A stretch of DNA of 64,000 nucleotides from Phenylobacterium sp. (GCF_004799515.1 NZ_SSMX01000003.1:124001-188000), one strand, 5' to 3'; shown: positions 8,267-16,895, numbered from the stretch's first letter. The notes: generated from the sequence alone by a model not told the origin. Numbers and translations are program-made.

Positions 8267-8608
8267 TCAGCGAGAGGCGTGCCGCCCGATCAGCCAGAAC
8301 AGCGTCAGGAGGCCGCTGGCCCCCACCAGGGCCGCGGCGATCAAGGGCGCCAGCCGCCGCATCCGTTTCGGGCGGGAGGCCGGACTCGGCGTCGGCTCCC
8401 GCGCGGTCGGCGCAGAGATAGGCATGGGCATGGGCGTGGGCGTGGGCTCCGGCGCCGCCATGGCCGCCTGCTCGCGCCGCCAGGCCTGCGCCATCTTCCG
8501 CCGGACGTCCGGTGGGAAAATGCCCAGCGCCAACGGCGTGTGCGGCAGGCCCGGCCAGAGGCTGGGCCGCAGGAACGGATTGGTCGGATCGTTGAAGAAG
8601 GGGGTCAT
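8267..8608 (-). CDS. tail-anchored hypothetical protein
   Basis: A 113-residue protein I do not recognise. The N-terminal half contains NPFLRPSLWPGLPHTPLALGIFPPDVRRKMAQAW. A Pro/Thr/Met-rich linker (EPTPTPMPMPISAP) follows, and the last ~30 residues form one transmembrane helix (LIAAALVGASGLLTLFWLIG), suggesting a tail anchor with a cytosolic head. It lies 21 bp after the methyltransferase-like gene on the same strand and probably shares its transcript. Confidence 0.6.
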   Translation of the reverse strand: MTPFFNDPTNPFLRPSLWPGLPHTPLALGIFPPDVRRKMAQAWRREQAAMAAPEPTPTPMPMPISAPTAREPTPSPASRPKRMRRLAPLIAAALVGASGLLTLFWLIGRHASR

Positions 8609-8629
8609 CGGCCGCTCACCGGACGCCCG

Positions 8630-9199
8630 TCACCATACAAAAGGGATCAGCCGCTTGGTGCGTTCCATGTAGTAGCGATAGTGCGCGCCGATCCCCTCGG
8701 CCAGCGCCCGTTCCTCGACGCGGATGCGGATCAGGTAGCCGACCAGGCTCGGCCCGGCGATCAGCAGCGGCGCCCAGGCGTAGCGGAGCGAGAGTCCGAT
8801 GCCCAAGGCCATCAGCAGCGCCCCGGTGTAGGACGGGTGGCGCAGCAGGTGATAGGGCCCGTTGTCCACCACCTTCTGATCCGGGCTCACCTTGACCGTG
8901 TAGGTGAAGTAGCGGCCGAGGGTCGCCACCGCCCAAAGGCGCAGCGCCATGCCGCTGAGCGCCACCGCCGCGCCGGCCCACAGCGCCGAGACGCCTAGCC
9001 TGGGCGGCGGCGGCGCGCCGTACCAGAAGGCGAAAGCGGCCCAGTAGCCACCGCCCACCAACAGCACGACGGCCAGCAGGCTGCCCCGGTCGCGCGAGGC
9101 CACGCCGGCGCGGCGCTGGCGGTTGGCATAGGCCTCGAGCAGCATCAGGAGGCCGATGAGGGCGACGGGAACGGCTTTGTCCGCGCTCCAATGGGTCAT
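8630..9199 (-). CDS. isoprenylcysteine/phospholipid methyltransferase-family membrane protein
   Basis: A 189-residue integral membrane protein with four or five helices. The C-terminal signature LGRYFTYTV...VDNGPYHLLRHPSYTGALLMALGIGL is the SAM-binding hallmark of the ICMT/PEMT methyltransferase superfamily (RHPxY-x-G). In bacteria the substrates of this group are mostly unknown; lipids or small isoprenoids are possible. It is the middle gene of a small minus-strand run with the 64-residue protein upstream and the tail-anchored protein downstream. Confidence 0.75.
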   Translation of the reverse strand: MTHWSADKAVPVALIGLLMLLEAYANRQRRAGVASRDRGSLLAVVLLVGGGYWAAFAFWYGAPPPPRLGVSALWAGAAVALSGMALRLWAVATLGRYFTYTVKVSPDQKVVDNGPYHLLRHPSYTGALLMALGIGLSLRYAWAPLLIAGPSLVGYLIRIRVEERALAEGIGAHYRYYMERTKRLIPFVW

Positions 9200-9215
9200 G
9201 GCGCGCGCCTGGTCC

Positions 9216-9410
9216 TCAGCTGTCCATCGGCTGGTCGTGGTCGGACATGATGTGCTGATAGACCGCGCCGGCCATGCCGCGCACCGTGCGCGCGGCGGTG
9301 GTCAGGGCCGCGTTGCCGACCAGCGTCGCCCCCTTGACGGCCATGTCGTCAAGGTCGTCGGCGATCTCGATGAGCTTCTGGTAGACGGCGATGTCGGAAA
9401 CCTCGGCCAT
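9216..9410 (-). CDS. small hypothetical protein, 64 residues
   Basis: A short acidic, probably helical soluble protein (MAEVSDIAVYQKLIEIADDLDDMAVKG...). There is no signal or membrane segment. The GNAALTTAARTVRGMAG stretch is amphipathic. The start has a purine-rich GGCGCCCCC leader without a strong ribosome site. It lies 16 bp upstream of the methyltransferase-like gene, on the same strand, so cotranscription is likely. No family was recognised. Confidence 0.5.
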   Translation of the reverse strand: MAEVSDIAVYQKLIEIADDLDDMAVKGATLVGNAALTTAARTVRGMAGAVYQHIMSDHDQPMDS

Positions 9411-9595
9411 GGGGGCGCCTTTTATCGATCCCCGTGCGGTTGGGGAACCCGAGCCTTGCCCCAGGGTGCGGTCGACGGGCTTCGGTTCAGTTTGCGCTAA
9501 CCACGAAATTTCATCGTGAATTGACGGCCAGCGGATAGGGAAACGTTGTTATCGATCACGGGAAAACCCTGTTGGTTCCGACCGTTTCCTTCCGG

Positions 9596-10006
9596 ATGAT
9601 GCGCTGGGCCTCAGCGCTTGTGGTGCTGGTCTGCGCCGTGGTGGCGCTCGCGCCCCTGTCGCTGCGCAACACGGTCCTGCCGGACACCGTGCTGGTCGAC
9701 GCCCTCAGCTTCTACGGGGTGACGGCGGCGGCCTACGTCCTGCTGCCCTTCGTGCGCCGCGGCGACGTGGCCATCGTCGCCATGTGGATCGTGCTGGGCG
9801 TCGGCGTAGCCCCCTGCTTCTCCGGCCAGGAAATCTCCGCCTCGCACATGTTCGCCGATATGGCCGGCGTGCTGATGGCGGCCGGCCCCGTCTACATCGC
9901 CCGCTTCCGCCAGGTCGCCCAGGGCGACGTGCGCGCCCGCCGCCGCCGCGAGATCGAGCTCAGCGACGTCCTGCCGATCCTGCCCGCCATCAAGGGCCGG
10001 GTTTAG
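9596..10006 (+). CDS. hypothetical multi-pass membrane protein
   Basis: About 136 residues with four predicted membrane helices (ALVVLVCAVVALAPL, FYGVTAAAYVLLPF, VAIVAMWIVLGVGVAP, MFADMAGVLMAAGPVYI). A basic tail (RARRRREIELSD) follows. The start is uncertain: I use the ATG at 9596, but a second ATG follows at 9599 and an in-frame TTG lies at 9572, and none has a clear ribosome site. No family recognised. It stands alone and converges with the following hydrolase, 8 bp between stops. Confidence 0.6.
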   Translation: MMRWASALVVLVCAVVALAPLSLRNTVLPDTVLVDALSFYGVTAAAYVLLPFVRRGDVAIVAMWIVLGVGVAPCFSGQEISASHMFADMAGVLMAAGPVYIARFRQVAQGDVRARRRREIELSDVLPILPAIKGRV

Positions 10007-10014
10007 CCAGACCC

Positions 10015-10887
10015 CTACTTCAGCGCCTGCAGCCAGGCGATCACCTGGGCTTCCAGGGCGATCCGTTTGCCGCTCCAGCTGTGGTCGGTCGCCTCGTGAT
10101 GCAGGGCGACCTTGCCGCCGTCCGTCCGGATCGCCGCCGCCAGCTTCTCGGCGTTGGGAGCCAGGCCGTCGTCTGAGGTGAGGATAAGCACCGGCTTGGC
10201 CGAAAGCCCCTTGGCGACGGCGGGCGTCCAGGCGGTTCTGGGACCGATGGCCTGCACCTCGTCGGCCATGGACTGCGCCGTGACGCCGGCGAGGCTCTCC
10301 ATGTCGTCGGCCATCTCCTTCACGATCACTGGCCTGGGCGCCATGCCCAGGGAGCCCATGTCGGCGGCGCTGATCAGGATCGCGCCCGCCAATCCGTCGT
10401 CCTGCGCGGCGGTCAGCGAGGTCACCCAGCCGCCCATCGAGTGGCCGGCCATCACCAGCTTGCGGGTGTCGACGCCCAGGAAGGCGGCGTGCCCCGGGGC
10501 GCGGACATAGGCCAGCACCGCCTTGGCGTCGTCCAGGTTGCCCGCGAAGCTGAACTTGCCTGGGCTGCCCCATGAGCCGCGGTAGTTGAAGGTGATGCAG
10601 TTCCACCCCGCCCGGCGGATCGCCTGGGCCAGGTCGAGGTTCTTCTCATTGCCGGGCAGGCCGTGCAGCAGGACCACCGTCGGATGCGCGCCCGCGCCGC
10701 CGGCCAGGTAGGCCACGCCGTTGATCTCCACACCGCCGCTCGGGATGTGCAGCACCTCCATGCGCGGCGGATGGGCGGTGTCGGTCGGCGGGTCGGTGAA
10801 GATCGCCGCGGGAAGGCTCGCCGGTTGGGCCGCCGCGGCCCCGGCCAGGATGAAACTCGCGGCCAGTCCGGCCAGGATCATGCGCAT
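10015..10887 (-). CDS. secreted alpha/beta hydrolase
   Basis: A 290-residue exported hydrolase: signal peptide 1-20 (MRMILAGLAASFILAGAAAA), then an alpha/beta fold. The oxyanion region is VVLLHGLPGNEKN. The nucleophile is in GHSMGG with Ser150, and a C-terminal ATDHSW supplies the likely catalytic His. The GSWGSPGKFSF loop resembles dienelactone hydrolase/S9-type esterases. The ATG at 10887 has GGAGGG upstream, and a longer in-frame start is rejected because it would bury the signal peptide. Substrate unknown. Confidence 0.8.
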   Translation of the reverse strand: MRMILAGLAASFILAGAAAAQPASLPAAIFTDPPTDTAHPPRMEVLHIPSGGVEINGVAYLAGGAGAHPTVVLLHGLPGNEKNLDLAQAIRRAGWNCITFNYRGSWGSPGKFSFAGNLDDAKAVLAYVRAPGHAAFLGVDTRKLVMAGHSMGGWVTSLTAAQDDGLAGAILISAADMGSLGMAPRPVIVKEMADDMESLAGVTAQSMADEVQAIGPRTAWTPAVAKGLSAKPVLILTSDDGLAPNAEKLAAAIRTDGGKVALHHEATDHSWSGKRIALEAQVIAWLQALK

Positions 10888-11059
10888 GGGAAAGCCCTCC
10901 GTTGGCATTCCTAGCGCGTCCCCCACCGCTGTGAAGCTGCAGATTTTTGAAGGCGGCTGCGCCCGATCCGGTCCGGAACGACACCACGGCCTTGGCATGC
11001 TAGAGCGTCGCAGAGGCTAGGCGGATGCGAGCCCAACTGGCCGCTGGCTCGATTTGTCC

Positions 11060-11569
11060 ATGCCACTGCTTGTCACGAGCGCGTCGGGCGGGAACGGGTA
11101 TGGGTACGGCGCGCTGCTCGCATTCGACCACGACGGCGAGCCGCTCGGCGCTTTCAGCGATGACGACCGGATTGTCGATCCGCGCGGCTTGGCGCCTGGA
11201 CCGGAGCGAGGCCTGCTCTTCCTCAACAGCGCCGAGCGCGTGCTGCGCTCAACTCGGTCGGCAAGGTGGTGCGCGACACCGGGGTGACCGCTGGATTGGA
11301 CCCGGGCGGCGGCGCCTTTGGTCCGGACGGCCGGTGCTACGTCGGCCTAATACGAGCCTGAGAGCGCGCGGCTTGCGCGCGTTTTCTCGGCCTCCGGCCT
11401 TGCGGAGTTTCGAAGGCCGTGTGGGCTGCGTTTTGGCGCTGACTGCCATCTCTACCGCGCCGCCCGGGACGAGGTTGCCGCGTTCGACTTCACGTGTGGT
11501 CGCTGTCTCGGCGCCATCGTGCGATTGCCCCGGCTGCATGGGCAGGCCCTCGCCTTTTTTCCACCGTAG
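11060..11569 (+). pseudogene. decayed NHL-type beta-propeller gene (deletion plus frameshift)
   Basis: Three coding stretches of one protein can be read. 11060-~11245 gives LLVTSASGGNGYGYGALLAF...VDPRGLAPG...LLFLNSAERVL. A shift of one base then continues as ALNSVGKVVRDTGVTAGLDPGGGAFGPDGR until 11361. From ~11350 the first frame resumes with YEPESARLARVFSASG...GLRFGADCHLYRAARDEVAAF and GAIVRLPRLHGQAL, ending at a TAG at 11569. The joint skips the middle blades expected between CYVGL and the last repeat, so an internal deletion is likely as well. The 3' end overlaps the end of the hybrid kinase gene on the other strand by ~80 bp. Confidence 0.6.
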
Positions 11570-13415
11570 GGCCGTCGTTGACGTGCGAAGAATGGGCTTC
11601 CACAAAAGGTCGTGTAGCGGAGGCCGCCGCCCGCCCCGCCGCCAGGTGATTGAGCAAGGCCCGCAGGCGCGCCGGGTGCAGGGGCTTATGGATGATCGGC
11701 GTGCGCGCCGCATCGGCGGCGGCCAGCACCTCGGCGCCCATGTCTCCTGTGACCAGGCAGAAGGCGCCCGGAGCCTTGGGTGAGGCCTGCAGCCGGGCGA
11801 TCACCTGCAGGCCGTCGATGTCCCCCGGCAGGCGGTAGTCGGCCAGGCAGATGTCGAAGCGCGGGTTCTCCGCGATCAGCGCCTCGGCCGCCGCCAGGTC
11901 CGCCGCCAGGGCCGCCTTCACGCCCCATTGGCCGAGCAGAAGGCCCGCACCCTCACGCACCATGGCGTCGTCGTCGATGAGCAGCAGGCGCATGCCCAGC
12001 ATCAGGTCCGGCGCCGGCGCGGCCCTGGCCAGGGCGGCGGGCTGGGCGCGGGGCAGGGCGAAGGCGAAGCGCGAGCCCTTGCCTGGCTGTGAGCTGATCT
12101 CGATGCGGCTGCCCATGATCGCCGCCAGCCGTTGCGCGATGGCCAGGCCCAGGCCCAGCCCTTTGCCGCGGTCGCGCTCCGGATTCCCCAGTTGGACGAA
12201 CTCGTCGAAGATGCGGCCCTGGTCGGCGCGGGCGATGCCGATGCCGATGCCGGTGTCGGCGACCTCGATGGAGACGCTCGACCGCCGCCGCCGGGCCGCC
12301 ACCAGGATGCCGCCGGTCCGCGTGTAGCGCAGGGCGTTGGTCACCAGGTTGACGCAGATCTGCTCGGTGAGGGCAGGGTCGGCGTCGACCCACAGGTCGG
12401 TCTCGCGGAAGCGCAGGTCCAGGCCCTGCTGCTCGGCCACCGGGTCGAAATAGCCGGCCAGCCGGTCGAACAGGTCCTGGCAGGCCACGGGCTCGCGGCT
12501 GGACTGCACCACGCCGGCCTCCAGGCGCGAGATGTCCAGGAGGCCGTTGAATAGCTTCTCCATGGCGGCCACGTTCGCCTGGATGCGGGCGGCCACGTCC
12601 TTGGCCTCGTCGTCCAGGGCCAGCGACTGCAGCGAGCCGGAGAACAGGCTGAGCGCATGCAACGGCTGGCGCAGGTCGTGGCTGGCGGCGGCCAGCAACT
12701 GCGACTTGGCGAGGTTGGCCTTCTCCGCCCGGCCGCGCGCCGCTTCCGCCTCGGCCTTCTCCACCTCCAGCGCGGCCAGGAGGCGGCGGTTCTCGAAGCG
12801 GATGGCGAAGCCCTCGCGCAATTCACGGTTCTGTACTCTGCAAAACCCGAACAGGATCGCCGAATAGCCCACCGAGGCCAGGCCCAGGACGTCGTAGACG
12901 TACTGGCCGATCAGCAGGAACCGCAGCATGACCAGGCCGAAGATCGCGCCGACAAACGCGTAGAGGCCTGAGGGATTATAGGCGTTGCCCGGCACGCTGC
13001 CGCCGGAGATGCCGTAGAGGCCGCACAGCGTCAGCGCCACGGTGATCGGCTGGGCGGTGTCCATGAACAGGAAGGCCGTCGAGCCCCAGACGCAGCCGGC
13101 GATCAGCATGTAGAGGGTGTTGAGCCGCGCCGCCCGCTCCAGCCGCGTCCCGTCGTCGTCGGCCGGGATCCGACGGTAGCGCGCCACCAGCCAGACGCGG
13201 AACGCCTGGGTCGAGAGCTGCACCGCGAGCCAGGCCGCGATCTCCGTCCAGGGATGGAACGGCGCCTGGGTGGCGCACATGTAGACCGTCACCACGCCGG
13301 CGGCGGCGAAGCTGTTGCGGATCTGCTGGAAGAGGGTGCGGATGCACTCGGCGCGCACCGGGTCGATGCGTAGGGCCCCGGCCGGCGGGGCCTCGCCGAG
13401 GTCCGCCGCGCTCAC
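11490..13415 (-). CDS. hybrid sensor histidine kinase with C-terminal receiver
   Basis: A 641-residue kinase. Five or six N-terminal membrane helices span about 30-190 (SFAAAGVVTVYMC, LYMLIAGCVWGSTAFLFM, PITVALTLCGLYGISG, LYAFVGAIFGLVMLRFLL). A coiled linker follows, then the HisKA box SHDLRQPLHAL with His246. The ATPase domain has an N box (NLVTNALRY), ADTGIGIG and GKGLGLGLAI. A receiver at ~490-610 carries Asp526 (CLADYRLPG). The GTG start at 13415 overlaps the stop of the LuxR regulator (GTGA), so the pair is translationally coupled. The signal is unknown. The last ~35 residues are low-similarity and may be a readthrough extension. Confidence 0.85.
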   Translation of the reverse strand: MSAADLGEAPPAGALRIDPVRAECIRTLFQQIRNSFAAAGVVTVYMCATQAPFHPWTEIAAWLAVQLSTQAFRVWLVARYRRIPADDDGTRLERAARLNTLYMLIAGCVWGSTAFLFMDTAQPITVALTLCGLYGISGGSVPGNAYNPSGLYAFVGAIFGLVMLRFLLIGQYVYDVLGLASVGYSAILFGFCRVQNRELREGFAIRFENRRLLAALEVEKAEAEAARGRAEKANLAKSQLLAAASHDLRQPLHALSLFSGSLQSLALDDEAKDVAARIQANVAAMEKLFNGLLDISRLEAGVVQSSREPVACQDLFDRLAGYFDPVAEQQGLDLRFRETDLWVDADPALTEQICVNLVTNALRYTRTGGILVAARRRRSSVSIEVADTGIGIGIARADQGRIFDEFVQLGNPERDRGKGLGLGLAIAQRLAAIMGSRIEISSQPGKGSRFAFALPRAQPAALARAAPAPDLMLGMRLLLIDDDAMVREGAGLLLGQWGVKAALAADLAAAEALIAENPRFDICLADYRLPGDIDGLQVIARLQASPKAPGAFCLVTGDMGAEVLAAADAARTPIIHKPLHPARLRALLNHLAAGRAAASATRPFVEAHSSHVNDGPTVEKRRGPAHAAGAIARWRRDSDHT

Positions 13416-14011
13416 CCGATCAGGCCCAGCTGGCGCGCCTTGAGGATCGCCTGCACCCGGCCGTCCGCCTCCAGCAGGTGGAAGATCTCGGTCAGATGCG
13501 CGCGCACCGTGCGCGGCGCGATGTTCATCCGCCGCTCGATGGCCTTGTTGGAGTGGCCGTCGGCCAGCAGGCTCAGCACCTCCAATTGGCGGGCGGTGAT
13601 GGTCTCGGCCGCGGCGCCGCAGTCGGGCGCCTCGAAGGCCACGCCGCCGCCCAGCACCGTCTCCAGCATCTCGATGATCCGCTCCGCCGGCCAGGACTTG
13701 GAGATGAAGCCCGACGCACCGCAGTCGCGGCTGCGCAGGCGGGCTCCGCCGTCCTCGCGGCCGGAGATCATCACGCGGCTGACCAGGGGCGCGCGGGCGG
13801 CGATGGCGCGGGCGGCGTCGAAGCCGTCGGTGTCGGGCAGCAGGATGTCGATGATCGCCAGGTCCGGCGCCGGCCCCTGGCCCAGCACGCTCAGCGCCTC
13901 GGCCGCCGAACAGGCGTTGCGCAGGGTCCAGTCGGGGCGGTGATGCCTGACCATGGCCCCGAAACCGTCCCGGAACAGGGGATGGTCGTCGACCAGCAAC
14001 GCCGTCACCAT
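13412..14011 (-). CDS. LuxR-family response regulator
   Basis: A 199-residue regulator: receiver ~1-120 with the acid pocket DD at 8-9 and phospho-acceptor Asp55 (LAIIDILLPDTDG), and a NarL/LuxR helix-turn-helix at ~137-195 (TARQLEVLSLLADGHSNKAIERRM, TVRAHL). It is first in a two-gene operon with the hybrid kinase, 4-bp overlap. Three palindromic GCCTAWATAGGC boxes 50-150 bp upstream of its start are likely binding sites, for itself or for another regulator. Confidence 0.88.
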   Translation of the reverse strand: MVTALLVDDHPLFRDGFGAMVRHHRPDWTLRNACSAAEALSVLGQGPAPDLAIIDILLPDTDGFDAARAIAARAPLVSRVMISGREDGGARLRSRDCGASGFISKSWPAERIIEMLETVLGGGVAFEAPDCGAAAETITARQLEVLSLLADGHSNKAIERRMNIAPRTVRAHLTEIFHLLEADGRVQAILKARQLGLIG

Positions 14012-14060
14012 TGGGCAACCCCCGTCGCCGAACCTTGATCTGCGAAGGAGGCCGCGCCGC

Positions 14061-14159
14061 GCCTAAATAGGCAATAGCCTAAATAGGCGCCTTTCGCCTG
14101 GTGGGCGAATTTCCCGAGTAAAATCAGCTGAATTTAAGCCTGCGTCCGCCTATATAGGC
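14061..14159. promoter_or_regulatory. three GCCTAWATAGGC palindromes upstream of the two-component operon
   Basis: GCCTAAATAGGC occurs at 14061-14072 and 14077-14088, and the fully symmetric GCCTATATAGGC at 14148-14159. The first two are 16 bp apart start to start, and the third is 71 bp further upstream. The rest of the 14012-14297 gap is relatively AT-rich and holds no gene. Short dyads of this length suit a NarL/LuxR-type dimer, which makes autoregulation by the adjacent regulator the first hypothesis. Confidence 0.55.
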
Positions 14160-14297
14160 AATATCCAGCCCCGCTCGGCCGGCCTAGGAATCGGCGCTAC
14201 GCCGGAGGCGGGCGGCCGCCACAGCCCCCGATCCCCGAAACCCCGGCGCTGCGGGCGCCGCCGGCTCCGAAGACGGCCGGCGGCGTCTTCGCGCGCC

Positions 14298-15335
14298 TCA
14301 GGCGTCCAGGCGGTAGACCTTGGTCGCCGTGGCGGAGAACAGCGCCGCCTTCTCCTCCGCGCTGGCCCCCGCCGCGATCCGTTTGAAGGCGTTCCACAGG
14401 GTCGCGTAGCTGCAGGCCCCCATATCGACCGGAAAGTTGCTTTCGAACATGCAGCGCTCGGGCCCGAAGGCCTCGATGCAGGTCTCGATGTAGGGGCCCC
14501 ACTCGGCGGCCAGCTGCTCCGAAGGCGCGCGCGGCTCGGCCAGGAACGAGGGGAAATTGCAGAAGGCCATGGCCAGGCCGCCCAGCTTCACCGCCACCTT
14601 GGGCGATTTCGCCAGCTCGCGGATGTTGTCGCGCCAGACGCCGAACCGCTCGGGCAGGCGGCCCTCATAGCGGCCGCGGCCCAGTGGCGTGCCCACGTGG
14701 TCGAGGATGATCGTCTGGTCGGGGAAGGCGCGCGCCAGGTCGATCACGTCCGGCAGTTGCGGCTCCAGGAGCCAGGCGTCGAAGCTCAAGCCCAGCGGCG
14801 CCAGATGCCTGAACCCCGCCCGGAATGCGTCCGACAGATAGAGCCCGGCCTCGACCCGATTGAGCGGCCCCAGCACCGCCTTGTCCGCCTCGAAGGAGGC
14901 GGAGTTGCGGATGCCGCGGAAGCGCCCGCCGCCGGCGCGGATGTGTGCCTCGAGCACCGGGACGACGGCGTCGCCCAGCAGGAGGTCCGCGCGGCTCACG
15001 ATGCCGGCGCAGGCGCGGGTCTCGCCATACACGCCGCTGGCGCTCATCGCCGCGACGCCGTTGACGAATTCGGTCTCGCCGACGCCGCGCAGCTCGACCG
15101 GGCCGTCGGCCTTGTAGAAGGCGCCGCACTCCACGAAGACCGTGGCCGTCACCTTGTGGCCGCTGCCGGTGTCGGCGAGCAGTTCGTCCAGCAGATAGCG
15201 CCGCGCGTCGGCGATGGCTGTGATGAAGGGATGGTCGGCCACCTCGCTGGGCGGCGGCGGGGCGTAGCGCCGGTCCCACAGGTGATGGTGCGGATCCACG
15301 ATCGGCAGATCGGGGTCCAGGATCGCTTCGGCCAT
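14298..15335 (-). CDS. TIM-barrel amidohydrolase family protein (COG3618-like)
   Basis: A 345-residue metal-dependent hydrolase of the amidohydrolase-2/fuconolactonase group. The N-terminal metal motif VDPHHHLWD holds an HxH at 16-18. Further conserved stretches are RGIRNSASF, FPDQTIILDHVGTPLG, and the C-terminal PERCMFESNFPVD with the terminal Asp of the site. Known members hydrolyse lactones or decarboxylate aromatic acids. The substrate here cannot be assigned. It is a single gene with ~60 bp to the next upstream gene. Cytosolic, no signal peptide. Confidence 0.8.
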   Translation of the reverse strand: MAEAILDPDLPIVDPHHHLWDRRYAPPPPSEVADHPFITAIADARRYLLDELLADTGSGHKVTATVFVECGAFYKADGPVELRGVGETEFVNGVAAMSASGVYGETRACAGIVSRADLLLGDAVVPVLEAHIRAGGGRFRGIRNSASFEADKAVLGPLNRVEAGLYLSDAFRAGFRHLAPLGLSFDAWLLEPQLPDVIDLARAFPDQTIILDHVGTPLGRGRYEGRLPERFGVWRDNIRELAKSPKVAVKLGGLAMAFCNFPSFLAEPRAPSEQLAAEWGPYIETCIEAFGPERCMFESNFPVDMGACSYATLWNAFKRIAAGASAEEKAALFSATATKVYRLDA

Positions 15336-15399
15336 GATCGTCTCCGCAAGGCTAGGGCGGTGACCCTAGACCGGCGGATACGGCCGCGTCAGCCCGTCT

Positions 15400-15591
15400 T
15401 CAATTCTCGGCGGGAAGCGCGAAAGCCCGAAGCGCCGACGGCAGGCGAAGCGCGGCGCGGGTGGCGTCGCGCAACGTCTGATAGCGGGCGGCCGCCTGGG
15501 CGCTGACGGCCCACTCGGCGCGTCCGGTGTCGCGGACGAGGTACTCCATGCCCTGCGCGCTGGTGCGCGCAACAACTGCAGCGAAAGCCAT
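15400..15591 (-). CDS. small hypothetical protein, 63 residues
   Basis: MAFAAVVARTSAQGMEYLVRD... is a basic, Ala-rich protein with the central QTLRDATRAALRLPSALRAF helix. The start at 15591 is chosen over an upstream in-frame ATG at 15669 because GGAGAA precedes it. No family was assigned, and it has no signal peptide. It is a stand-alone gene between the amidohydrolase and a small membrane protein. Confidence 0.5.
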   Translation of the reverse strand: MAFAAVVARTSAQGMEYLVRDTGRAEWAVSAQAAARYQTLRDATRAALRLPSALRAFALPAEN

Positions 15592-15715
15592 CGAGGTTCT
15601 CCGGCGTTTCTGGTCAGTCCATGGTGAGCCGACTGTTCTGTTACGGCTCAACCGGGGCCATGGCTTCAAAAGCCGTGCCGGACGGCGGGACGTCCCGCCG
15701 CGGGGCTTGCCGCCG

Positions 15716-15883
15716 TCAGTCGTGGTGGTGCGCGCCGACCACCTTCAGGATCAGGCCCAGCACCGCCATGGCGATGAAGGCCCACATGGCGATGGAGAAC
15801 CCGACCGCCGCCGCCAGGCCGACAATGCGGCTCGACCGCTTCGCCGGAGGGCGCGGACTGCTCTCGCCAGGTGGTGGTTCCAT
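15716..15883 (-). CDS. small single-pass membrane protein, 55 residues
   Basis: A Pro-rich N-terminus (MEPPPGESSPRPPAKRSSR) and one long hydrophobic helix (VGLAAAVGFSIAMWAFIAM...LGLILKVV), ending in GAHHHD. The start at 15883 is preferred because the extension upstream has no ribosome site and unlikely composition. The terminal His cluster is the only notable chemistry. Function unknown. Confidence 0.5.
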   Translation of the reverse strand: MEPPPGESSPRPPAKRSSRIVGLAAAVGFSIAMWAFIAMAVLGLILKVVGAHHHD

Positions 15884-16053
15884 CAATGCCCCGTCCACGC
15901 GTCCCCATCCCGCTCTGGACTGCTTCCGGGCCCAAGGTCCGTAGGGACTCGGGGCGCGAGGTCGGCGGTTCAACTTAAGGGGCCACGTTGCGGGCCGTTG
16001 CGCAAGCGTCACGGTGACGCTCCGCCAGCAACCAAAACCTGACCGGCCGTCCG

Positions 16054-16566
16054 TCAGGGAGCCTTTGGCGGGACGATCGCAACCAAGTCGACATCGAAGA
16101 TCAAGGTGGCGTCGGGCGGGATGCCGCGCTTCTGGATCGCCTGACCCGCCGCGCCGGCCGGCGCGGGCGTGTTGAACGGCCGCCCGGGGCCATAGGCCAG
16201 GTAGGGCGGCATGGTGATCCGCCAGTGGTCGCCGACCCGCATCAGCTGCAAGGCCGCGCTCATGCCCGGGATCACCTGGTTCACCCCGAAGGTCGAGACG
16301 CCTTTGCCGTCGTCGGGCGAGGTCGAGAACACCTCGCCGCCTTCCAAGCGTCCGACGTAGCGCATCTGCACGCTGTCGCCCCGCTTGGGATGTTCCCCGG
16401 TGGCCGGGCCCGAGGCCAGCACCTGGTAGCGCAGGCCGGGCAGCGAAACGGTCACGCCGGACTGGTCGCCCGCCGCTTCGCCCGGGACGGCCATCGCTGA
16501 GGCGGGGAGGGCGGCCGCGGCGGCGGCCAACAGCGTCAGGGCGGCGAGCGCGACGGGTCCGGTCAT
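16054..16566 (-). CDS. exported FKBP-type peptidyl-prolyl isomerase
   Basis: A 170-residue protein with signal peptide 1-25 and a C-terminal FKBP domain at ~60-168. Typical elements are GDSVQMRYVGRLEGGEVF, FGVNQVIPGMSAALQLMRVGDHWRITMPPYLAYG and ATLIFDVDLVAI. The conserved PGxxxAL...M..G core and AYG are present. It likely catalyses prolyl isomerisation of periplasmic proteins. An extra PFNTPAPAGAAGQAIQKRGIPP loop sits where family members have GSGGPIPPNA. Single gene. Confidence 0.88.
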   Translation of the reverse strand: MTGPVALAALTLLAAAAAALPASAMAVPGEAAGDQSGVTVSLPGLRYQVLASGPATGEHPKRGDSVQMRYVGRLEGGEVFSTSPDDGKGVSTFGVNQVIPGMSAALQLMRVGDHWRITMPPYLAYGPGRPFNTPAPAGAAGQAIQKRGIPPDATLIFDVDLVAIVPPKAP

Positions 16567-16688
16567 GGGGGCGACTATAGCCGGGCTTTTCCCTATCTCC
16601 ACAGCCGCCCTCGGCTGGATTACCGTCCGTGGTCGTGACTCAGGGCCAGGCGGCCCTCCCAGAGCCACGCACAGAGGGAGGCTAAGAC

Positions 16689-16895
16689 ATGAAGTTGAAG
16701 ACGCTCGGCCTGGCGCTCGTCGCCACGGCCTTTATGGCGGGCCAGGCGCTCGCCCAGGCGGGCACCATGCAGCCCATCCCGAACCCGCCCGAAAAGGCCA
16801 AGACCGTCCACAAGAAGAAGGCCAAGGCCAAGCCGGCGGCTGACGCCGCAGCCGCGCCCGCCGACGCCAAGGCGGCGACGCCCGCCAAGAAGTAA
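16689..16895 (+). CDS. small exported Lys/Ala-rich protein
   Basis: A 68-residue protein: signal peptide 1-22 (MKLKTLGLALVATAFMAGQALA), then a short mature part with NPPEKAKTVHKKKAKAKP and an Ala/Asp/Lys tail. GGGAGG lies ~10 bp before the ATG. The mature chain is highly basic and low-complexity, probably disordered in the periplasm. Unknown function. Confidence 0.6.
   Translation: MKLKTLGLALVATAFMAGQALAQAGTMQPIPNPPEKAKTVHKKKAKAKPAADAAAAPADAKAATPAKK

Noticed and set aside
11361..11385. GCGCGC-loop-GCGCGC followed by TTTT as a terminator
   Set aside because: It lies within the last readable part of the propeller pseudogene and the stem is low-complexity GC alternation, so chance is likely.
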